Shown one piece after another: positions 27,924-35,126 of a stretch of DNA of 35,126 bases. The stretch covers positions 1 through 35,126 of the forward strand of contig JAXHUH010000175.1 in assembly GCA_034211175.1 (NCBI GenBank), in the 5' to 3' direction. The notes below the pieces were generated by a model. The model worked only from the letters and a program-made list of their open reading frames with translations, did not search any database and was not told the origin of the DNA. Source of the stretch: JAXHUH01 sp034211175. GTDB taxonomy: Bacteria; Actinomycetota; Acidimicrobiia; Acidimicrobiales; CAIXPF01. The translations under genes were made by a program, and so were the position numbers. Within the stretch, counting starts at the first letter, position 1. Each line of letters starts with the position of its first letter.

Positions 27924-28835
27924 ATGGTGCGCCCGAGCCCGCCGGCACCCGATCCCGACCGGTTCCGCTGGCGCGCCGGACTGCACCCGCTCGACGAGGA
28001 CACCTGGATCGAGCTCGACGACGCGTGGGCCGCGGAGGTTGCGGCGAAGCGACGCCTGCGGGCCGAGGTGCCGGGGGTGTTCGTCTCGCTCGACGGCAGC
28101 GCCTCCCGCAGCCACGAGGCGGTGCGCGCCATCGGCGCCCGCCTGCTCACCGACCACCCCGACCGGTTCAGCGTTCGTGACGGTGAGGTGGTGCTGGTGG
28201 TGCCGTCGGGCGAGTTGGGGTCGGGCGAGGTCGCGGTGCCGGCGGTCGTGTCCGATCATCCGCTCGACCGGGTGGCGCAGGTGGTCCAGGAGGACCTCAT
28301 CCTGCTCGACGAGGTCGACGGCGTCACGGTGACGACGGCGGCGTCGGTGTGCTTCCCGACCCGGTGGGACCCGGCGTGGGCGCTCGGTCACCCGCTCGCC
28401 GAGGTCCACGGCCCCGTGCCTCGCACGGCCGGGCGCTTCGCCCGGGCCATCGACGCGGCGATCGCCCGCCTCGAGCCCGGCGGGCGGGGCGTGTGGCGCC
28501 ACGGGTGGACGCTGACGACCGACCCGTCGCTGCGGCTGGTGCCGGGCGAGCGGGCGCCGGATCCGCCGGACGACCCCGGCCTGGTCGGCGCCGCGGTCTG
28601 GATGCGGATCGAGCGCCAGACCCTGCGACGCTTCGCCGGCGGCACCGTGCTGTTCACGGTGCGGGTGCGGCGCTGGCCGCTCGCCGAGGCCATCACCACC
28701 GCGGAGGCGGCCGCCGACCTCGACGACCAGCTCGCCCGCATGCCGGCCGACGTCCTCGACTACAAGGGCCTGACCCGCGTCGTCGGGCCGGCCCGGCGCT
28801 GGTGCGCCGAGCAGGTGGCGGCGCTCAGCCGCTGA
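27924..28835 (+). CDS. DUF3445 heme-dependent oxidative N-demethylase-like protein
   Basis: The sequence matches the DUF3445 family, whose characterised members use heme to oxidatively N-demethylate amines such as dimethylamine. Family segments are HPLDEDTWIELDD near the N-terminus, VQEDLILLDE, the block AASVCFPTRWDP followed by LGHPLAEVHGPVP, the W-R-HGWTLTTDPSL segment, and RIERQTLRRFAGGTVLFTVRV. At 303 residues it fits the family. The ATG at 27924 has GGGAGG upstream. No amine dehydrogenase, ferredoxin or other demethylase subunit genes are adjacent, so its amine substrate and partners are unknown. Its 3' end overlaps the convergent DUF2795-like gene by 11 nt. Confidence 0.8.
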   Translation: MVRPSPPAPDPDRFRWRAGLHPLDEDTWIELDDAWAAEVAAKRRLRAEVPGVFVSLDGSASRSHEAVRAIGARLLTDHPDRFSVRDGEVVLVVPSGELGSGEVAVPAVVSDHPLDRVAQVVQEDLILLDEVDGVTVTTAASVCFPTRWDPAWALGHPLAEVHGPVPRTAGRFARAIDAAIARLEPGGRGVWRHGWTLTTDPSLRLVPGERAPDPPDDPGLVGAAVWMRIERQTLRRFAGGTVLFTVRVRRWPLAEAITTAEAAADLDDQLARMPADVLDYKGLTRVVGPARRWCAEQVAALSR

Positions 28836-29226
28836 TCCCGGCGAGCGTTCGGGCCAGCGCGCCGGCGCTCTCGAACCGGCGCTCGTCTGCCATCACCTCG
28901 ATCGACTCGACGATCCACTCCGGCGCACCCGAGCTGCGGGCCTCGGCGACGGCCCCGCCCGCGTCGACCGGGAAGACCGACGGTCGGAACCACCGGGCGA
29001 TGTCGGCGACCTCCTGGGCCTCGGTGATCGGCAGCTCCCGATCAGTGCCCGCGCGCTCGTCGGCCAGCGGTCGGGCGGCGTGGGCGATCGGGTGCTCGCC
29101 CTCCGCCGGGGTCTCGTGGAGGTGGGCGTCGTCGCGCTCGTTCACCGGAGCGCCGGTGACCAGGCCCTCCGTCTCCCGACGCCGCTGCTCGTCCTCACGT
29201 CGGTTCGACCGGTCGCTTCCTCGCAC
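28825..29226 (-). CDS. DUF2795-like small protein
   Basis: This GTG-started gene encodes 133 residues. It begins at 29226 with an excellent GAGAGGAGC ribosome site upstream. The first 70 residues are polar and probably unstructured (NRREDEQRRRETEGL region). The C-terminal 65 residues, ARWFRPSVFPVDAGGAVAEA, then SSGAPEWIVESIEVM and RRFESAGALARTL, match the pattern of DUF2795, a small helical domain of unknown function common in actinobacteria. It overlaps the convergent DUF3445 gene by 11 nt and is divergent from the aldo/keto reductase at 29398. Family assignment is by eye. Confidence 0.7.
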   Translation of the reverse strand: MRGSDRSNRREDEQRRRETEGLVTGAPVNERDDAHLHETPAEGEHPIAHAARPLADERAGTDRELPITEAQEVADIARWFRPSVFPVDAGGAVAEARSSGAPEWIVESIEVMADERRFESAGALARTLAGISG

Positions 29227-29397
29227 GGTGCGCTCCTCTCGCGGACGTCTGCGTCTCGCGCGTTCCCGGTGCGCACGGCGCTGAACCCCGCGGGGCGATC
29301 GGTCACCACGGGAGAGGAGGTGCGTAACCTCGTGAGCCGCCCGCCCGGGCCCGCCCCGAGGCAGGTGCCAACCCTCGAGGACCGGGAGGTCACCACG

Positions 29398-30363
29398 ATG
29401 GACATGCCCTACCGCAGGCTCGGCCGCTCGGGGCTGAAGGTGAGCGCGCTGTCGTTCGGCTCGTGGGTGTCGTTCGGCGACCAGATCGACGTCGACGTGG
29501 CCACCCGGTGCATGGACGAGGCCCGCCGTGGCGGCGTGAACTTCTTCGACAACGCCGAGGGTTACGCGAAGGGCGAGTCCGAGCGGATGATGGGCCGGAT
29601 CTTCGCCGAGCTCGGCTGGCCCCGCCACAGCTACGTCGTGTCCACCAAGTTCTTCTGGGGCATCGACGAGGGCGTCAACACGAGGAACACGCTCAACCGC
29701 AAGTACCTGATGCACGCCATCGACGGCTCGCTCGAGCGGTTCGGCCTCGACTTCGTGGACCTCGTGTTCTGCCACCGCGCCGACCCGGACACCCCGATCG
29801 AGGAGACGGTGTGGGCGATGTCCGACATCGTGTCGTCGGGCAAGGCCCTCTTCTGGGGTACGAGCGAGTGGACGGCCGACGAGATCCGGGCCGCGTACGA
29901 GATCGCCGAGCGCCACCACCTCCACAAGCCGGTGATGGAGCAGCCCCAGTACAACCTGCTGTCGCGGCGGCGGGTCGAGCAGGAGTACGCCCGGCTCTAC
30001 GAGGACCTGGGGCTCGGGCTCACCACCTGGAGCCCGCTCGCCTCCGGTGTGCTCACCGGCAAGTACCTCGACGGCGTGCCCGCCGACAGCCGTGCGGCGC
30101 TGAGCGGCTACGAGTGGCTGAAGGGCCGGGTCACCGACGCGGACGCCAACGAGAAGGTGCGCCGCCTCGCGGTCATCGCCGACGAGCTCGGCTGCACGAC
30201 GGCTCAGCTGTCGATCGCCTGGTGCCTGGCCAACGAGAACGTGTCGACCGTGATCACCGGGGCCAGCCGACCGGAGCAGGTCACGCAGAACCTCGGCGCC
30301 CTCGACGTGGTCGAGCGTCTCGACGACGACGTGCGGGCCCGCATCGACGAGGCGACCGCCTGA
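29398..30363 (+). CDS. Aldo/keto reductase (Kv-beta-like / AKR6 type)
   Basis: This NADPH-dependent aldehyde/ketone reductase shows the catalytic Asp and Tyr in FFDNAEGYAKGESE, Lys in VVSTKFFWG and His in VFCHRADPD. The sequence around FWGTSEWTADEI, the segment EQPQYNLLSR and the C-terminal VSTVITGASRPEQV is typical of the group containing potassium-channel beta subunits and bacterial YghZ-like enzymes. The length of 321 residues is normal. The ATG at 29398 follows GGGAGG. It appears monocistronic and converges on the ECF sigma gene with 34 nt between stops. It differs from the reductase at 17110-18099 in its motifs (DNAEGYAKGESE versus DTADVYGDGRSE). Confidence 0.9.
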   Translation: MDMPYRRLGRSGLKVSALSFGSWVSFGDQIDVDVATRCMDEARRGGVNFFDNAEGYAKGESERMMGRIFAELGWPRHSYVVSTKFFWGIDEGVNTRNTLNRKYLMHAIDGSLERFGLDFVDLVFCHRADPDTPIEETVWAMSDIVSSGKALFWGTSEWTADEIRAAYEIAERHHLHKPVMEQPQYNLLSRRRVEQEYARLYEDLGLGLTTWSPLASGVLTGKYLDGVPADSRAALSGYEWLKGRVTDADANEKVRRLAVIADELGCTTAQLSIAWCLANENVSTVITGASRPEQVTQNLGALDVVERLDDDVRARIDEATA

Positions 30364-30397
30364 GCGGCGCGACCGCCGACGTCATGGCGCAACGCCG

Positions 30398-30988
30398 TCA
30401 TGCCGCACCGCCGAGGCGGTCGGCGAGCAGGCGGCGGGCCTTGCCGACCCGGGAGCGCATGGTCGACGCCGGGATGCCCTCGCGGTCGGCGGCCTCGGCG
30501 GCGGTGTAGCCGTCGACGTCGACGAGCACGACCGCGGCCCGGTGCGGCGGCTGGAGCACGCTGAGCACGTCGTCGAGCGCGAGCTGGTCGTCGGTCTCGA
30601 CATCCGCGCTGTCGGTCGCCGGTTCCGGTTCGTCGTCGAGGCTCGTCAGCTCGAGTCGCCGGCGGCGGGACCGGTCGATCGCGGTGCGGCGGCAGATCGT
30701 GTGGAGCCACGTGCTGACCCGGGCCTCCGCCCGGAACGACGGCAGGCCCGACCACATCTTCACCAGCGTGTCCTGCACCAGCTCCTCCGCGTCCCGGGGG
30801 TCGCGGGCCCAACCCCGGGCCAGGTGGTGGAGAAGTGGACGGTAGCGACGCACCAGCTCGTCGAACGCCTCCGTGAGCCCGGCGGCGGCGCACCGGACGA
30901 GGGCGGCGTCGCTCATGGCGTGCACGGTGCGGTCGGTCAGGTTGTGGGCGGGGTGGTCGCTCCGGGGCGGAGCCGTTCGCTCGGTCAT
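30398..30988 (-). CDS. ECF-family RNA polymerase sigma factor
   Basis: The protein has a sigma region 2 (EAFDELVRRYRPLLHHLARG, then DAEELVQDTLVKMWSGLP and STWLHTICRRTAIDRSRRRR), an acidic linker and a sigma region 4 HTH (VLVDVDGYTAAEAADREGIP, then STMRSRVGKARRLL). The length of about 196 residues fits. The start may be ATG 30988, GTG 31006 or ATG 30916; none has a strong ribosome site. No anti-sigma gene follows, since the downstream neighbour is convergent, so its control is not visible. Three 22-bp-spaced repeats at 31009-31063 lie directly upstream and may govern its expression. The small membrane protein at 31101-31388 is encoded just upstream on the same strand and could be a partner (speculative). 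Confidence 0.88.
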   Translation of the reverse strand: MTERTAPPRSDHPAHNLTDRTVHAMSDAALVRCAAAGLTEAFDELVRRYRPLLHHLARGWARDPRDAEELVQDTLVKMWSGLPSFRAEARVSTWLHTICRRTAIDRSRRRRLELTSLDDEPEPATDSADVETDDQLALDDVLSVLQPPHRAAVVLVDVDGYTAAEAADREGIPASTMRSRVGKARRLLADRLGGAA

Positions 30989-31008
30989 GGCCCCGATGGA
31001 TCGCACGC

Positions 31009-31063
31009 CCGGGTGCGAGGTCGGTCCGAACCCGGTGCGAGTGCGGTGCGGGCCGGGTGCGAG
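31009..31063. repeat. Three iteron-like 11-mers with exact 22-bp spacing upstream of the ECF sigma gene
   Basis: CCGGGTGCGAG (31009-31019), CCCGGTGCGAG (31031-31041) and CCGGGTGCGAG (31053-31063) start exactly 22 bp apart, about two helical turns. They are noncoding for the sigma gene because an in-frame stop lies at 31064-31066 with no start in between. They are candidate binding sites for a regulator stacked on one face of the DNA. Confidence 0.6.
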
Positions 31064-31100
31064 TCAGCCCATGACCGGTGTGAATCCCCAGGTCAGAGGC

Positions 31101-31388
31101 TCACAGGCGCGTGTCGTGCGGGTGGCGGACCCGATCGGCGACCAGCACGGCGGACCACGCGGCGAGGGCGCCGGCCGGGAGCGCGGCAGCGGCGGGGACG
31201 CTCGTGGCGAGACCGACCAGGAGGCCGAGCGCGACGCCGGGGCCGATGACGGCGGCCCACCCGAGCGCGTTCAGCGTCCCGAACCGGAATCGCAGGTGCC
31301 GCCGCACCCGGCGGAGACGCTGGCTGCGGGAGTGGCGCACGCGCCCGTTCCGGTCGTAGGCGAACCAGCCCCCGTCGCGTCGGCTCAT
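31101..31388 (-). CDS. Small membrane protein, unknown function
   Basis: I do not recognise this 95-residue protein. The N-terminal third is basic (about RRDGGWFAYDRNGRVRHSRS followed by Arg-rich sequence). Two hydrophobic segments (ALGWAAVIGPGVALGLLVGLA and PAAAALPAGALAAWSAVLVA) follow, then a short charged tail. The ATG at 31388 has AGGA eight bases upstream. It is divergent from the trans-aconitate methyltransferase gene with about 60 nt between starts. Confidence 0.6.
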   Translation of the reverse strand: MSRRDGGWFAYDRNGRVRHSRSQRLRRVRRHLRFRFGTLNALGWAAVIGPGVALGLLVGLATSVPAAAALPAGALAAWSAVLVADRVRHPHDTRL

Positions 31389-31434
31389 CCGTCGATCCTG
31401 GGCCATCGCGCTGGCTCGCGTCTACATAGACAAG

Positions 31435-31440
31435 TACCGT
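31435..31440 (+). promoter_or_regulatory. -10 box of a leaderless promoter
   Basis: TACCGT (TANNNT) lies 7 nt before the ATG at 31448, and there is no ribosome site between them. This is the geometry of leaderless actinobacterial transcripts. A clear -35 is not seen. Confidence 0.45.
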
Positions 31441-31447
31441 ACAAGTG

Positions 31448-32248
31448 ATGCCCGACGCCTGGAACCCCGCCCAGTACGAGCGCTTCGCCGCCGAGCGCTC
31501 GGCCCCGTTCCGCGATCTCGCCGCGCTCCTCGAGCCGGTGCCGCCATCGGCGGAGGTGGTCGACCTCGGTTGTGGGACCGGCGAGCTGACCGCCGAGCTG
31601 CACCGCGGGCTCGGCGCGGCCCGCACCACCGGGGTCGACAGCTCCGACGCGATGTTGGAGCGCGCCGGCGCGCTCGACGTCGCCGGCCTGGCCTTCGAGC
31701 CGGGCGACATCGCCACCATCGAGGCCCACCAACGCTGGGACGTGGTCTTCTCGAACGCCGCGCTCCAGTGGGCGGCCCTGTCGGGCGGCGGCCAGGCCGC
31801 GGTGCTGCGCCGGTGGGCGGCAGCCGTTCGTCCCGGCGGCCAGCTCGCGGTGCAGGTGCCCGCCAACAGCGACCACCCGTCGCACACGACGATCGACGAG
31901 GTCGTCGCCGAGGCGCCGTTCTGCGACCTCGTGCCCCCCGAGGCCCGCCGCGACGCATCGGCCACCGCGCTGGCGCCCGAGGCGTACGCCCAGCTGCTGT
32001 TCGAGCTCGGCGCAGTCGCCCAGACCGTGCGGCTCCAGGTCTACGCCCACGTCCTCGCCGGCCCCGACGAGGTCGTCGAGTGGGTGAAGGGCACGACCCT
32101 CAACCGCATCAGGCGGGTGCTCGGCCGTGAGCACTACGACGCCTTCGAGCGCCGCTACCGCCAGCGTCTCCTGGAGCAGCTCGGCGACGACCGCCCCTAC
32201 CTCTACCCGTTCAAGCGCATCCTCCTGTGGGCCCGCTTCCCGGGCTGA
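31448..32248 (+). CDS. tam: Trans-aconitate 2-methyltransferase
   Basis: This SAM-dependent methyltransferase esterifies trans-aconitate, a spontaneous by-product of the citrate cycle that inhibits aconitase. The N-terminus DAWNPAQYERF matches the family start. SAM-binding motif I is VVDLGCGTGELT, followed by GVDSSDAML and the family hallmark FSNAALQW. The C-terminal segment VVEWVKGTTL, with YPFKRILLWAR, is also characteristic. The length of 266 residues is normal. The gene lacks a ribosome site and probably starts from a leaderless transcript at ATG 31448 (or GTG 31445). Confidence 0.92.
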   Translation: MPDAWNPAQYERFAAERSAPFRDLAALLEPVPPSAEVVDLGCGTGELTAELHRGLGAARTTGVDSSDAMLERAGALDVAGLAFEPGDIATIEAHQRWDVVFSNAALQWAALSGGGQAAVLRRWAAAVRPGGQLAVQVPANSDHPSHTTIDEVVAEAPFCDLVPPEARRDASATALAPEAYAQLLFELGAVAQTVRLQVYAHVLAGPDEVVEWVKGTTLNRIRRVLGREHYDAFERRYRQRLLEQLGDDRPYLYPFKRILLWARFPG

Positions 32249-32273
32249 GCACTGTCGCCGGGTCCGACTCGTC

Positions 32274-32366
32274 GTGCCGTCGCCCGAGCCCTCCGGCATC
32301 GACGTCGGCATCCGCGACGCGTTCGCCGACGCCGTCCGGATCGGGACGATCGACCTGCCGGTCTGA
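32274..32366 (+). other. Short GC3-consistent open frame after tam (possible gene remnant)
   Basis: A GTG-started frame of 30 codons (VPSPEPSGIDVGI, DAFADAVRIGTIDLPV) has nearly every codon ending in G or C and a natural amino-acid mix. It could be the tail of a decayed gene or a very small protein. No ribosome site and no recognisable family; low confidence. Confidence 0.2.
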
Positions 32367-32415
32367 CCCGACCCGGCCGGTGGTGGCGCCGTGATCGGCC
32401 GGCCCGGCGGTGCGT

Positions 32416-32748
32416 TCAGCCGCCGGCCGGGGCCTGGTCGACGATGACGGCGGTCCCGTAGGCGAGGATCTCGGCGGCGCCGCCGGCGATGTCGGCGGTC
32501 GTGAACCGGACGTTGACGACCGCGTTGGCGCCGAGCGACGTGGCGTGGGCGGAGAGCCGCTCGAGGGCCTCGTTGCGGGCCTCGGTCATCATCTCCGTGT
32601 AGCCGCGCAGCTCGCCGCCGACGAGCGACTTGAACGAGGCGCCGATGTCCCGCCCGACGTTCTTGGCGCGCACCGTGCTCCCCTGGGCCAGGCCGCGGAC
32701 CTGGGTGATGCGCAGGCCGGGGACGGTCTCGGTGTTCACGATGAGCAT
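32416..32748 (-). CDS. YbjQ/UPF0145 family protein
   Basis: This small cytosolic protein of the YbjQ family has a pentameric beta-sandwich fold sometimes called a heavy-metal-binding domain. Family hallmarks are VPGLRITQVRGLAQGSTVRA near the start, the central GGELRGYTEMMTEARNEAL with SAHATSLGANAVVNVRF, and the C-terminal AEILAYGTAV. The length of 110 residues matches. The ATG at 32748 lies 8 nt after a TAGCCT -10-like box (32757-32762) with no ribosome site, suggesting a leaderless or near-leaderless transcript. The true role of the family is unknown. Confidence 0.9.
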   Translation of the reverse strand: MLIVNTETVPGLRITQVRGLAQGSTVRAKNVGRDIGASFKSLVGGELRGYTEMMTEARNEALERLSAHATSLGANAVVNVRFTTADIAGGAAEILAYGTAVIVDQAPAGG

Positions 32749-32756
32749 GGTCGGCG

Positions 32757-32762
32757 AGGCTA
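32757..32762 (-). promoter_or_regulatory. -10 box of the YbjQ-family gene
   Basis: On the minus strand TAGCCT is followed by 8 nt and then the ATG. No -35 is clear. Confidence 0.4.
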
Positions 32763-32949
32763 TCCGAGGGTCCCCGAGTGCTCGGCAGTGGCGTGCCGGG
32801 GCGTCCGCCGGGCACCGATCGGGATGACACTCGATCGGGCAACCTCATCCGGACCGAGGTGACCCGATCGCCCGTCGACCGGTCGATTTCCCCACGGTTG
32901 GGGTGGGGGTAGCGGGGTTACGCAGCACTCGTGCCACGAAGAGTGACTC

Positions 32950-32955
32950 TACGCT
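32950..32955 (+). promoter_or_regulatory. Candidate -10 upstream of the Calx-beta surface protein
   Basis: TACGCT lies in the otherwise empty 282-nt region between the YbjQ-like and surface-protein genes, about 75 nt before the start at 33031. The same stretch carries an AGAGT/ACTCT small inverted repeat at 32940-32950. Nothing else was seen there. Confidence 0.25.
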
Positions 32956-33030
32956 CTCTTGAAGTGACTGATGTGCGGGCCGCCTCCGCCGATCGGTCAC
33001 GGATCCCGCCCGCCGACCAGGACCCGTTGC

Positions 33031-35046
33031 GTGACCCCAACGCCCGTGGACCGAACGACTCCGCCCCGTCGCCGCCCCCGGATCCGGGCCGTCGTCCGGC
33101 GTGGCGTGTTCCTGGTCGGCGTGCTCGTCGTCGCCGGTGGCGCCGGCGTGGTCACGGCGCCGATCGCCGCTGCGGACGAGCCGCCCGTCGTGATCAACGC
33201 CGGTGGCGGCACCGCGCCGGGTGACGGACTGCAGGTCCACTACGGCTCCGGTGAGCTCCAGATCATCCGGGCCGGCTCCGGGCAGCTCTACGGCCCCGGC
33301 GCCCTGCCGTCGGAGACGCTGCTCGATCTGTACAACACGATCGGGCTCCACGCCGAGGGCACGTCGGTCGGGACCGGGCTGGCCCAGCCGTGGGACGACG
33401 TGACCGCCAGCGGTGGCTCCGCGAACGGCGACGGGACGATCACCTCCGCGTTGACGGTGACGCTCAACGGGCGCCTCTACCGGGTCGACGCCGTCATTGA
33501 CTACGTCTACCCGCGCGAGCGCTTCGCCGTGACGCTCACGCTCACGATCCCGGACGGCGCGCCGTCCGACGTGCGGCTCTACCACATGCTCGACACGTAC
33601 CTCAGCGGTGACGACGCCGGGCCCGGCTTCCACACGACCGTCGCCGGTGCAGAGACGGTCGGCGTGTCCGACCCCGAGTCGTCGGTGGTCGAGGCACTCC
33701 GCTATCGCAGCGGTCCGGCGTGGACCGGCCACTTCTCCGGCTACTACGACTGCCCGTGGGACCCGGCGGCCGCCGCGCAGTGCGGTGGGAGCGCGGGCTG
33801 GGCGTTCAACGGTGAGGACTTCCCGAACCTCGTCGACGGTGACCCGTCGACCGACAACGCCATCGGCATCATGTGGAACCTCGGCACCACACCGGGCGCG
33901 GCCACGATGAGCAACGACCTCGTGTTCACCAACGGTGACGTCGCCCGGCTGTCGAAGGAGCTGGCCGACGACTCCATCACCGCCGGCCAGACCACCGACC
34001 TCGTCTACACGTTCACCAACGACCCGACGCTCAGCACCAAGCTCGACCTCGGGTTCGCGGACAGCCTGCCGCCCGGCCTCGTCGTCGCCGGACCCCCGGT
34101 CACGACGTGCGGCGGCTCCGTCGACGCCGTCGAGGGCCAGGAATCGATCTCGTTCACCGGCGGCGGGCTCGCCGACGGTGCGGCGACCTGCACGATCACC
34201 GTCCCGGTCATGGCGACGGGTTCGGGCACGTTCGTGATCGACGGCGGCGTCGACTCGTCGACCTCGACCGTGCGGTCGGTGGCGAGCGACCAGACGTTGA
34301 CCGTCACCGGCGCGCAGCCGACGGCGTCGTTCGCGCAGGAGACGATCACGGTCGCCGAGACCGACGGGACGGTCGGCTTGCCCATCGTCCTCGACCAGCC
34401 GGCGGCCGAGGGCGACACGATCGACTACGTGATCGAGCTGGTCAACGCCGACGGCAGCGATGCCACGGTCGGCGGCACCCCGATCGCCAACGGCCTCGGC
34501 GGCACCCTGACCCTCGCCGCCGGTGCGATGGAGGCGGCGATCGACCTGTCGGTGCTGAACGACTCGAACGTCGACGGCACCCGCATGTTCCGGGTCCGGC
34601 TCATCTCGACCGGGACGGTGCTCGCCGATGACGAGCTCGAGGTGTCGATCACCGACAACGACCTGCCCGCCGACATCGACGTGGTCTCCTCACCCGGCCA
34701 GGCGACGATCGCCGGCGAGGGCTACGCGCCCGGCGCCGTCGTGACCCTCACGGTCGACGGCAGCGGGACGACGCTGACCACCGTCGCCGACGGCAGCGGC
34801 AACGTCGTGTTCCGGCTCCCGCTCGGGACCGGCAGCACGTCGGTGTCGATGAGCGGCGCCGACCCCGACGGCGGGATCCTCACCCAGGGCTCGACGATCA
34901 CCGCGTCCTCGGCGCCGACGCTGGCCGCCACCGGCCCCCGACCGCTCGGCCTGATGGCATCGCTCGCCGTGACCCTCCTGGGCACGGGGGCGCTGTTGCG
35001 GGCCGCCGCCCTCCACCTGCGCCCGGCCCGGGGTCGCTCGGCCTGA
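33031..35046 (+). CDS. Secreted Calx-beta surface protein with LAATG sorting signal
   Basis: A 671-residue secreted protein. The signal peptide has an Arg-rich n-region (residues 13-24) and a hydrophobic core near 26-41, with cleavage around residue 48 (AAA before DEPP). The N-terminal 300 residues are beta-rich and of unknown fold. Residues about 306-423 resemble a DUF7933/DUF11-type domain (SITAGQTTDLVYTFTN, LDLGFADSLPPGLVV). Residues about 429-545 form a Calx-beta domain (TITVAETDGTVGLPIVL, ending LEVSITDND). The C-terminus has LAATG near residue 631, a hydrophobic helix and a basic tail, which fits the LAXTG motif of class E sortases. Start GTG 33031 has AGGA eight bases upstream. No sortase is encoded in the window, so anchoring is inferred. 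Confidence 0.85.
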   Translation: MTPTPVDRTTPPRRRPRIRAVVRRGVFLVGVLVVAGGAGVVTAPIAAADEPPVVINAGGGTAPGDGLQVHYGSGELQIIRAGSGQLYGPGALPSETLLDLYNTIGLHAEGTSVGTGLAQPWDDVTASGGSANGDGTITSALTVTLNGRLYRVDAVIDYVYPRERFAVTLTLTIPDGAPSDVRLYHMLDTYLSGDDAGPGFHTTVAGAETVGVSDPESSVVEALRYRSGPAWTGHFSGYYDCPWDPAAAAQCGGSAGWAFNGEDFPNLVDGDPSTDNAIGIMWNLGTTPGAATMSNDLVFTNGDVARLSKELADDSITAGQTTDLVYTFTNDPTLSTKLDLGFADSLPPGLVVAGPPVTTCGGSVDAVEGQESISFTGGGLADGAATCTITVPVMATGSGTFVIDGGVDSSTSTVRSVASDQTLTVTGAQPTASFAQETITVAETDGTVGLPIVLDQPAAEGDTIDYVIELVNADGSDATVGGTPIANGLGGTLTLAAGAMEAAIDLSVLNDSNVDGTRMFRVRLISTGTVLADDELEVSITDNDLPADIDVVSSPGQATIAGEGYAPGAVVTLTVDGSGTTLTTVADGSGNVVFRLPLGTGSTSVSMSGADPDGGILTQGSTITASSAPTLAATGPRPLGLMASLAVTLLGTGALLRAAALHLRPARGRSA

Positions 35047-35110
35047 CCGGCCGGCCGAGCCACGAGACACACCCCGGCCCCCCGGAGCGGCCGCACCGAC
35101 CGCCGTACCT

Positions 35111-35124
35111 CCCCCCACGGGGGG
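35111..35124. terminator. C6/G6 inverted repeat after the surface protein
   Basis: CCCCCC-AC-GGGGGG sits 65 nt downstream of the surface protein stop, at the window edge. The geometry allows a five-pair stem with a four-base loop. It may be a terminator or may belong to a next gene outside the window. Confidence 0.35.
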
Positions 35125-35126
35125 CG

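Overview
The window is about 70% GC with strongly GC-biased third codon positions, many GTG/TTG starts, a few apparently leaderless genes and an LAXTG-type surface sorting signal. This points to a high-GC Actinomycetota chromosome; the gene families would fit Acidimicrobiia, but that placement is inference. No tRNA, rRNA, CRISPR array, insertion sequence or integrase was seen, so this looks like ordinary chromosomal accessory metabolism rather than a mobile island.

Layout, left to right. (1) 1-8683 is a cell-surface block: a very large secreted DUF11/SdrD-type repeat protein (minus strand, running off the left edge, with two compensating frameshifts), a membrane GT2/PilZ protein with degenerate catalytic motifs, and a divergent type I signal peptidase. 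(2) 8836-11630 is a two-gene plus-strand operon, a betaine-aldehyde-type dehydrogenase and a gamma-butyrobetaine dioxygenase, matching the last two steps of carnitine biosynthesis. A bidirectional hairpin separates it from the next block. (3) 11799-19141 is a minus-strand run: SorC regulator, aldo/keto reductase, acyl-CoA dehydrogenase, SDR dehydrogenase, and an ABC importer (ATPase, permease, lipoprotein) of the nitrate/taurine/NMT1 class. (4) 19404-23688 is a five-gene plus-strand operon divergent from the SorC gene: DERA-like aldolase, PfkB sugar kinase, RbsD-like mutarotase, Gfo/Idh/MocA dehydrogenase and a xylose-isomerase-like TIM barrel. It reads as a complete pathway for an unidentified sugar, with no dedicated transporter in the window. 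(5) 23830-32748 holds mixed housekeeping and orphan genes: a 644-residue P-loop GTPase of unknown role, small membrane proteins, an aldehyde dehydrogenase, a DUF3445 heme N-demethylase-like protein, a DUF2795-like small protein, a second aldo/keto reductase, an orphan ECF sigma factor, trans-aconitate methyltransferase and a YbjQ family protein. (6) 33031-35046 encodes a secreted Calx-beta surface protein with a C-terminal LAATG sorting signal.

The best candidates for something undescribed are the SorC-controlled sugar operon, the GTPase, three 22-bp-spaced repeats upstream of the ECF sigma gene, and twin palindromes upstream of the giant surface protein. No intergenic stretch exceeds about 300 bases; the longest are 32749-33030 and 19142-19403, both of which carry regulatory-looking sequence.
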